DNA of 39,274 nt. It comes from Entoloma clypeatum. Taxonomy: Eukaryota > Basidiomycota > Agaricomycetes > Agaricales > Entolomataceae. The stretch spans positions 1-39,274 of the forward strand of contig CAUXFO010000003.1 in the NCBI GenBank assembly GCA_963565915.1. The letters are read 5' to 3'. A program made the position numbers and the translations under genes. Below the pieces are notes generated by a model that searched no databases, had not been told where the DNA came from, and saw only the letters and a program-made list of their open reading frames with translations. Positions 28,575 through 39,274 of this stretch are shown piece after piece (position 1 is the first letter of the stretch; each line of letters starts with the position of its first letter).

Positions 28575-28871
28575 TGTTATGTGGACAAACCGTTCCAAGG
28601 TTTGGGCAGAGGACTGCAGGAAGGTGGAAGGGCGAAAGCAATGAGATTGCTAAACCTGGGGTCTACATGCTAATGTACAATGGTTTATACTAGTATACTA
28701 CAGAGAATGAATGAGTCAGTTCCGGTACTGAGTGAGTCATACTGCGGAAGGCTATGTAAGGCTATACATAGTGAGTCATGACAGAAGTGTAATGAGTCAG
28801 AGCGGTAGCGAAAGAGTTAATCTGAGTCATACAGAAACGGCATCGGTTCCAGGCCTGAATCTGGGATAACA
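28575..28871 (-). repeat. A2 5' LTR
   Basis: 297 bp, TGTTAT...TAACA, same family as the solo LTR at 3592-3962. It has TATAAAC on the minus strand at 28689-28683, an RNA start at 28657 inferred from PBS pairing (32 nt), and five TGAGTCA sites. The bases outside (28872-28876, CGTGT) do not match anything usable as a target duplication because the other end of A2 is lost. Confidence 0.82.
28712..28829. promoter_or_regulatory. Cluster of five TGAGTCA (AP-1/Gcn4-type) sites in the A2 LTR
   Basis: Exact TGAGTCA at 28712-28718, 28733-28739, 28772-28778, 28793-28799 and 28823-28829, upstream of the LTR TATA box in its transcription direction. This is the core site of fungal Gcn4-type bZIP activators. 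Two exact copies are kept in the related solo LTR. A role in stress or starvation-induced transcription is inferred. Confidence 0.6.
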
Positions 28872-29673
28872 CGTGTAAGTGAGGTAAAGGGATCCATAGA
28901 GTCCAGGCGAAGAATGAAAGGGAAGGATGGGTGTGAGGAGATGATCAAGATATCATCAGCATGGGCGACGATTCATAACACTTATCCATCTGGCAAAAAT
29001 GCTCAATTCAGTGGTAGGAAGAGATTTGCCAGAGCGATTGTCAAAAAACTCAAAATTGACAGAGATAAAATTTTTGCGCCGAGAGAATTGGTGTATTACT
29101 ATATATAGTAGGTTATGTAATGTGATAAGATTAAGATAAGCGCCATCTAGTGATCAAATCGACATGCAACGGTCTCGGGAACGCACTGGTGGGATTGCAA
29201 AGCCTTGCCTCGCGTGCAAGTGCTGTACTCTTTTGGCGAAGTTTTTTGAGAGAAGGCATTGAGGAGAATAACTACCGGCTACCGAACAGCTTGTCATGTA
29301 TTCAATAAACCAAAAATTGGAAATATCCATTCCAAAATGTTGTTGGGCGAGCAATCAGTCCCTTGCAGTGATAAGCGACGCTCAAACTCCACGATCCGGC
29401 GCGGCCCGCCCCCTGAGCGGGTACCAAAGTTTTTGCCGCCCCAAATTGGCATCTGTCCAGCAGTGACTAGGTGTCCCACTCTATAGTACAGCCGAGCGAA
29501 ACCGGCATCTATGTGAATCTAAGCAAGTATTTTGAGTACCTCAGAGTACCTCCCTCTCCTCCACCAATCCGGTTCGTCCAAATGCATCCCCGGCCATTGT
29601 TTCTCCGGCCAGACACCTTGTTGTAGTCGAATTCACATTTGTCGCCCGAGAGAAGTTCCCCTTTTCTCTTTCG
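28872..29673. other. Unassigned stretch between the nest and the ABCC relic
   Basis: About 800 bp with no gene I recognise. The longest plus-strand frame worth noting, 28914-29108, would give a 64-residue Lys-rich peptide (SGRKRFARAIVKKLKIDRDK, APRELVYYYI). It has no recognised domain and may be chance or a transposon scrap. The A+T-rich part around 29090-29140 and a G+C-rich part around 29395-29430 suggest a composite origin. Confidence 0.5.
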
Positions 29674-29674
29674 A

Positions 29675-29996
29675 TTTTTCTTTTTTCTTTTTCTTTTTCT
29701 TTTTCTTTTTCTTTTTCTTTTTCTTTTTCTTTTTCTTTTTCTTTTTCTTTTTCTTTTTCTTTTTCTTTTTCTTTTTCTTTTTCTTTTTCTTTTTCTTTTT
29801 CTTTTTCTTTTTCTTTTTCTTTTTCTTTTTCTTTTTCTTTTTCTTTTTCTTTTTCTTTTTCTTTTTCTTTTTCTTTTTCTTTTTCTTTTTCTTTTTCTTT
29901 TTCTTTTTCTTTTTCTTTTTCTTTTTCTTTTTCTTTTTCTTTTTCTTTTTCTTTTTCTTTTTCTTTTTCTTTTTCTTTTTCTTTTCTTTTTCTTTC
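29675..29996. repeat. (TTTTTC)n / (GAAAAA)n microsatellite, 322 bp
   Basis: About 53 hexamers, nearly perfect, with an extra T near the start and one missing near 29985. It creates long artefactual open frames on both strands (poly-F, FL, EK and K), which are not genes. It is a pure homopyrimidine/homopurine tract, so it could form triplex DNA. It sits about 110 bp from the point where the ABCC relic ends. Confidence 0.95.
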
Positions 29997-30106
29997 ACAC
30001 ACATCACTATCCGGCCGGAAAGTGCATCCCAAAAGGAGGGCTTTCGCGAACATTTTCGTGCCTGGGAAAGGGGTCATTTCTCATAAACTTTCGCCAGTGC
30101 TAAAAT

Positions 30107-33714
<3,608 letters not shown>

Positions 33715-33979
33715 AGTGAATGGGAGGAGACAACAGCGGAACGATAACCTACATGAAAGCTTATAAACTAGGGTATTCAGAGTGAGTATGTGAGACGGAT
33801 GCATGTGGATTCCTCAACAATAGATGTTGTGTTGTGCTTACTCAAAAAATGAGTGTGCGAAAGATCGACTTTCAGGAGTCTGAAAAATGCATCACTACTA
33901 AGATAAACTATACCATAGTAGCATTGAACATGGTAGACTATCCAAAAGCCCTGCTACGTAGCTATTGGGAAATTTAAGT

Positions 33980-34285
33980 TCACTCCATGATCAATGGTAG
34001 AGGGCGACTGGTCTCTGAGATATGCATTAGCATCGTCACTAAGTTGATAGTGTTGCGGCTTGTGTCCATCCTACAAATCCAATCAACAAACTTCTGCTCT
34101 ATGAGTTGGCTTGCATTTGCATTAGGCAACAACGGTCTGATTGTGTGATCATGAAATGAAAAATATGAGAGAGGCTTGAACACATCGACCCAGTGGCAGG
34201 TTTCTTCAGAGGGATGTTCGTGAACGTGGACCGTTTGTCCCAGGGAGTTCCTATACTTCATCTGAACGACAGCAGAGTCAGGCAT
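33980..34285 (-). other. Possible C-terminal extension of the helicase gene
   Basis: An open frame MPDSAVVQMKYRNSLGQTVH ... CHWVDVFKPLSYFSFHDHT follows the helicase stop at 34308 in another frame. A splice GTGCGC...CCCGTAG would join GGPQK to ILLMPDSAV in frame, but the intron would be only 28 nt, shorter than the 47-165 nt introns elsewhere in the gene. It may instead reflect a frameshift near the end of the gene, or a separate remnant. The segment has the Cys/Trp character of the tail of such helicases, but I cannot assign it firmly. Confidence 0.35.
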
Positions 34286-34307
34286 CAGTAAGATCTACGG
34301 GGAACGA

Positions 34308-37300
34308 TCAACAAACGCGCACTTTTTGAGGGCCGCCGCAATAGAAACAACAACCGGACGGAAAGATCAAGTTGTCCATCCACTCGAGCCACCTATCGCT
34401 CGTTCGCTCGCTCGAGCTCAACTTACAGCTCTTCAGCATATGAGTTGTGCACTCAAACCCTTGAACCCAGCAATATACACAGCATTTGGAGAGAATCTCG
34501 CCAGCTTCAAGGATGCCCAGGCCGTAATTCTCCTCCTCAGTCATCGGGAGCGCAGTGAGCCCAGTAGCTGCTGCATGTGCCGCCACAACCCGCGTGCCGA
34601 ATGTCGCCATGGGTGCGGGGTTGCTCAGAAGATGGCTGAAATCACGGGGAGGGAGTGTAGCACCCCTTGCACGGTGGGAGGAATCCGGCCCAATGCTATT
34701 ACCAGCCTGGGTAGTGGGGACTGCTTCCGAACAGACATCGCAGGACTCGGCATTGGGTTGCATACCACATGGAACGCTGAAGCCATCCAGGAAAGTCCCA
34801 GGGAGTGTTCTTCGACATCGGTCCCGGTTCTCCAACATCTCCACAATGACTGAATGACCAAACGGGTCATTTTCTCCCTTCTTCCAGTGACTTCGACTCG
34901 GAGGCGTGTAGTACACGATGGAGATCCCTGGATTTCCATCCCGAGCGCACCTTCCAATTGCTTGATAGTAGTCAACAGCATCTCGGGGAGCGTTGAGATG
35001 AAAGACGTAGCGGATGGATGGGTAGTCTAGGCAACAATTCAGCATCGACGTGCAAGCTAAGCCTTGAATGTCCCCGCCTTTCCACATGAGCATAGACGCC
35101 GATCGATCGTCCACCGAGATATAAGAATGATACGGCTTCCAGCCAAGAAGCGTCGCCATCCGATCGCATTGTTCATGGGATAGGCAGAAAAGGAGCATGC
35201 GCTGAGCCCCTTGGAGCGTTCTCGCCAGCGTCATGATGCGTTGAGCTACGAGTTCTTCGAAGTTCTCGCAACCCACTGGGGACACAGGGACCATCTGTTG
35301 AGATATTTCCGGGCGGTCCGTCGCTTGTCGAAGGACGCGATATGCCTGCCGGCCCACTTTAGCAAAGAGGGTCTTTTCCATGGCAGGGGGGCACGTTGCC
35401 GTCATAAGCACGATCTGGACAGGAAGGGCACCCAAAAACCGGAGCATAGCCACGCATGGCCGAAAGCCCGCGTGTTTCTCCAATAAATGGGCTTCGTCTA
35501 CCACGATACGCGCTAAGCGTCCTAAATTGATTAGAGTGAGAATGTACACTTGCAAGGTGCTCCAAATGCAGTTCTCGACGGCGACGAGGATGATCTGAGA
35601 TGGGTGATTACTGGAACTCGCGAATTTCCATGTCTCTACAGAAAGACGATGAGTTCTCACTCTAGACTTGTATTCCCCATGCATCGCTTGCAGGGGCAAG
35701 ATGAAAACGGTTGATTTCCCCTTATCGTATAGCGAGATATTGAGCATAATGGGGAGTGTCTTCCCCGATCCTGGTGCTTTTTAAGGTCCAGACTGACAGT
35801 GAACAAAGGAGACATACCTGTCGGTCCAATAATCAAGATAGAAGGGTAATCAGATGCAAGTACTTCGACCGCTTCAGCTTGTTGAGGCGTTTTGAAAGCC
35901 GCACGGGGGTTGTTGAGAAAGTTTTGCAAATCGCACCGTCTAGAAGGCAGAGCAGAGATTTGGATGGGAGGCTGTGGAGCCATAGATCCATCCCCGTCTA
36001 GTTTTGCACCGACAGCCCGTAGCAAAGAAGCGAGATCGTCGGCGCGGGTAAGTGTCTGCATCCTAAGGATTTCGGGCAGGAGTATGGCTTTTATCTGCTC
36101 AGCTAGGGCGACCACTGAGGAAGGTTCAGTAGACGGAAGGGATGACAGCTGCAGAGAAGGGATGATATGACTGTGAGATTGACTCATATCGTTGTTGAGT
36201 TGTGGGACAAATCCGAGTAGTTCATGCCAGACTCCACTGGTTCTCATGGTTTGAAAAAGAGCATGGAAGTCAATTCTAGACGGTAGCCGAGCGTCTGAAG
36301 CATACTGACTGTGAACCAGCTCGCTATGGCCCATCTGAGCGGCCAATGCAGTTTTGTTTGACACGGACAAGTGTTCGGAGAATTTGACAGAATGATGATT
36401 CAAGAACCAGGTGACGATGTGTCGCCAAAGGTAGATCGATATATTGATATCTAGGACGCGGAGCGTATGGTGCGACAATGCCTGCGACAGCTCTGGCGAT
36501 GTGACCGTTCGGTTATGTCCAAAGAAAAGGTTGTTTCGGGCTCGAGACGCCGCCTCGGGACCGCGAAAATATCCTTGCCAAACCTCGACCAACGGTCGCA
36601 CAATGGTAAGATACATCATCCATATCCGACCAACCTCAGGATGCGGAACCCGCATGATGGCTGAACGCTCCGTTGCCCGGTTGCTCTTGTTATATGTCCC
36701 TAAGAATGTCAAATACTGGAATAAGACGAAGACGTTGCGAACAGTACCACCTGCTATATTGCAGATGGTGTGTGATGCGAATTCCGTCCCGCGGGCAGGT
36801 TCTCCGACAGTTGTTTGGGTTGCTGCGAAGAGCATCATCTCGAATTCGTGGCAACGTTCCAGGTACGAGAGGCAGGAAGCAGCCTTCCAGACGATACGTG
36901 AGGAATCGATGAAATGAAAACGGCCGGCTATGGACGGATGGTCAAGTACTGTCTTGAGAAGCAACTGGTCATAGTTTATGAAGTTATTCCGCGGATCAGA
37001 AAAGCAGCTGTATCCCGATCTCGTATTCCGTGGCTCCTCGTGGATGTTTGTCGGCTTCCAGGAGGCAAGGTCGACAATTTCCTGCAAACCAAAAAGTAGA
37101 TCGCGTTTGAGGCATTGTAGCAATTCGCCCACAAGTGTCTCGACAAATCTCTTGATGTCGTGGAGGTACAAGACTTTCCCATGAACGATGATGTTGTTTC
37201 CAGAGAAATCTAGCGCTGTGAATACGAAAGGGCTCTCCTCGGAAGAGGCAAGATGATCTACAAGTCTTTTGAGGATGTATAAGCTGGGCATTGGACCCTC

Positions 37301-39138
37301 ATATTCATCCTCGAAATATCTTGCAATGAACCGGTCATACGCTCTGAGTTGGAAGTTAGAAGTTTTTTCTTATGGTGTGTGAGGATAGTTACTCACTCGG
37401 AATATCGGATGTCGTCATTCTCGGTAACGTAACGTTGCATGACGGTAAACAGTGTCAGTCGGCCGCAAAAGAGAAGGATCGAAAATAATTCCGTAATTCG
37501 TCTCGCAGGGATCCATTCGTTAGTCGATCGGTAGGAGCTCAGGATGATGAAACGCATAAGGGGACTATAATGATGATCATCCGTTGCCGATGGAAGATGG
37601 GTGTAAAGGGCGACAAGGAGGCTGAGAACATATTCGTCGCCCGGGCCCGCGGTCGACGAGACGGGCATTTTCTGCGACCCCCGGCCAACGTCCTCACATT
37701 CAAGCTCGTCCTCGAAGGTTTGGTCTCCAAGGTCGAAGTCTTCGTTGCTGGCGTCAGTTTCTGCCTCTATTGGGGCTGCCGTAGTGCACGCTGGCCCAGA
37801 AAGCTGTTGGAGATGAGCTATCAGCAGGTCACACTGTTGAGCTTGTTCAGGAGTCAAATGCATCTTGTAGGCACAGTCCCACCCAGAACGGCATCTGAGC
37901 ACAAATACAATCAAACGACTGACAACGCCGCTGTATCGCTTCAATGCGCCATGCTCGATACTGTTGTGGCTGATCATCTTGGGATTGTTGTGACTGTTCA
38001 CAGCGATCAGGCCGGGTACCACTTCCAAGACGGTATAGAATGAGCCACTTACTTATCACTGAATTTAGAAACAGGAGAATATGTCAGACATCTACTACAT
38101 TCGACGGTGGGTCCCAATCACTCACGATGGACGCTTCCCCAAGAGCCGCCGGACATGAAACCCAGCCGTGTCGACCATCGGTTGTAGACGCGTCATAAGC
38201 GAGAGCACGGGGCCCGTGACGAGTGCAAGAGCATCTCCTGGTTGAGGCAAAGACACTAGATCGCAAATGATGGTAGAAGGGTAGTCGTGAATATGCTCAA
38301 TCCATTTCTCCTTGCGAAGGAACTGATTAAGCTGGCGATAGTCTTGTGTCTCCGTGGCTTCTGAATCAGGCTTCTGTACCCCCATCAGCTCTTGCTTAAG
38401 AATTTCGTAGCTAGACAGATCGCGGGAGCTGCTGGGAACAGGCTGTTCAGGGGTGACAATGGGGAAATATGCGCGCCATCTTCCATGACAGAAGGTTTGA
38501 ACATGAGATAGAGCAAAGATTAGTTTTTCCGCACTTCCAGACACCTGCGCCGTGCATTTGTGATTTTTGAAGGAATGTTCCGTGCTGTAGCCATGGTGGC
38601 ACCTCTGGCAGACGTAAAACTTGTTCAAAGGGATGGCCAGTCCAAATACCGGCTGTATGGTGGTTCCCGGATGTATCTTCCTGTCCACAAGCCCCGGATA
38701 GAGTTCTTTGAGTTGAGAAAGGAAGGTGGAGGGGGTGACGTTGCATTGCCGATGATGGGATCGAATATGCGTCAGCGCACTGTCAGGGCTGATTGCATGT
38801 TTGCATTCGACACATATGAGGGCGTTGAAAGCAATGTTTACCACGTAAGGAGTACAGCGGAGTAAAGGACAAGAGACCGTCGACTCGTCGGCGTGGACCA
38901 GGGCTTCCAATGCATTTATATTGCACGGGAGTGAGGGAGGTGGAGAAGTTGATTGGAGATAATCCATGTCGGTGGTTCCAGCGGACGTTGGTAAGGCGAG
39001 ACGGAAATCTGAAACGTTCGAATCAGGAAGGGCTGAAACGACATTCCCGGCGTTGCCAGACTCCTCCAAGGCCGCTTTTATTGAACCCGACGAGGTATTG
39101 GAGCTCGCTTTTTCTGAACACGTTGTAGAACCTGTCAC
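34308..39138 (-). CDS. OrsD-like / recombinase-like / RecQ-type helicase fusion, four exons
   Basis: Exons 39138-38127 (about, to 38126), 37960-37397, 37343-35818 and 35770-34308 join in one frame of 1521 codons with no stop. Introns are 165, 53 and 47 nt with GT...AG ends. N-terminus: an OrsD-like (DUF3505) region with ICVECKHAISPDSALTHIRS and HH, then CQRCHHGYSTEHSFKNHKC. Middle: LWRHIVTWFL ... QMGHSELVHSQYA, which resembles the R/GH/Y half of a tyrosine recombinase. C-terminus: an SF2 helicase with a Walker A GPTGSGKT split by the third intron, VDEAHLL, LMTATCPP, YVFHLNAPRD and QAIGRCARDG, then Cys-rich CCVYCWVQGFEC and CCFYCGGPQ. RecQ-like proteins of this kind are often subtelomeric or repeat-associated in fungi. 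The 5' start is uncertain (39138 is GTG; the frame is open further up). Confidence 0.75.
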
Positions 39139-39274
39139 TGAATCTATGAATCCGAATACCGTTGATTGAAACTGATTGAAATAGTACCTCGAACTTGAAG
39201 TGTTTGATCCTCCCCACCGATTGGTGCTTGTTCACAGTCAATTGCTGTTGCTGACAACGAGCACTTTGCGTGGG

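Larger units (their letters stand above)
16394..28871 (-). mobile_element. Ty3/Gypsy element A2, oldest layer of the nest
   Basis: A2 reads from its 5' LTR (28871-28575) through gag and protease into RT, where element B is inserted at 16393. It is broken by element D (21089-28178) and by a LINE (17970-20238), each with target duplications, so its own parts are 28179-28871, 20239-21088 and 16394-17969. It has several TGA stops and frameshifts. No target duplication can be matched because its 3' end is gone. The A1 fragment is not its continuation, since both contain the same roughly 100 residues of RT with many differences. Confidence 0.85.

Noticed and set aside
28914..29108. 64-codon Lys-rich plus-strand frame as a gene
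   Set aside because: No recognised domain, promoter or neighbour context. Kept only as a note in the unassigned stretch.
29541..30103. Long open frames of poly-F, FL, EK and K residues on both strands
   Set aside because: They are produced by the (TTTTTC)n microsatellite, which is open in every frame, and have no start or domain context.
34286..34313. 28-nt intron joining the helicase to 33980-34285
   Set aside because: Too short compared with the other introns. A frameshift or a separate remnant is as likely, so the main gene was ended at 34308.

Overview
This window reads as heterochromatic, transposon-dense DNA from a filamentous fungus, most likely a basidiomycete of the Agaricomycotina. 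The evidence is short spliceosomal introns (46-58 nt, GTRNGT...YAG), chromodomain Ty3/Gypsy polyproteins, a Tad-like LINE ORF1, a fungal ABCC transporter relic and a RecQ-like helicase with an OrsD-like N-terminus. No bacterial features, tRNA, rRNA or CRISPR were seen.

Positions 1-28871 are a nest of retroelements, all but one with sense on the minus strand. The oldest host element is A2 (5' LTR 28575-28871). Its gag is split by a near-complete Ty3 element D (21089-28178, target duplication AACAC) and by an ORF1-only LINE (17970-20238, 15-bp target duplication). Its RT is cut at 16393/16394 by the 5' LTR of element B. That LTR is itself split by a complete-length element C (9340-16285, target duplication TTGTC). 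B carries a hAT-like non-autonomous DNA transposon in gag (7583-8441, 8-bp target duplication) and a solo LTR of the A family in integrase (3592-3962, 5-bp target duplication). Near 3246, B integrase is fused to the RT of another A-family copy, A1, which runs to its chromodomain near 327. A further gag start lies at 192-1.

C and D are the most interesting elements. Both carry, between pol and the 3' LTR and on the opposite strand, a two-exon gene for a coiled-coil/acidic protein with a complete Zn2Cys6 cluster. The intron is at the same position and phase in both. Zn2Cys6 proteins typically bind CGG triplets, and both elements are saturated on one strand with CGGA in LTRs and coding regions. 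This suggests a self-encoded regulator or anti-silencing factor. All four LTR families have a 10-11 nt self-complementary primer-binding site of Tf1 type, and C and D have a central polypurine tract that covaries with the terminal one. All eight differences between LTR pairs are CpG transitions.

Positions 28872-29673 hold nothing I recognise, followed by a 322-bp (TTTTTC)n tract. From 30107 to 33714 lies a decayed ABCC transporter truncated inside its second membrane domain. From 39138 to 34308 (perhaps to 33980) lies an apparently intact four-exon gene joining an OrsD-like zinc region, a tyrosine-recombinase-like segment and a RecQ-type helicase.
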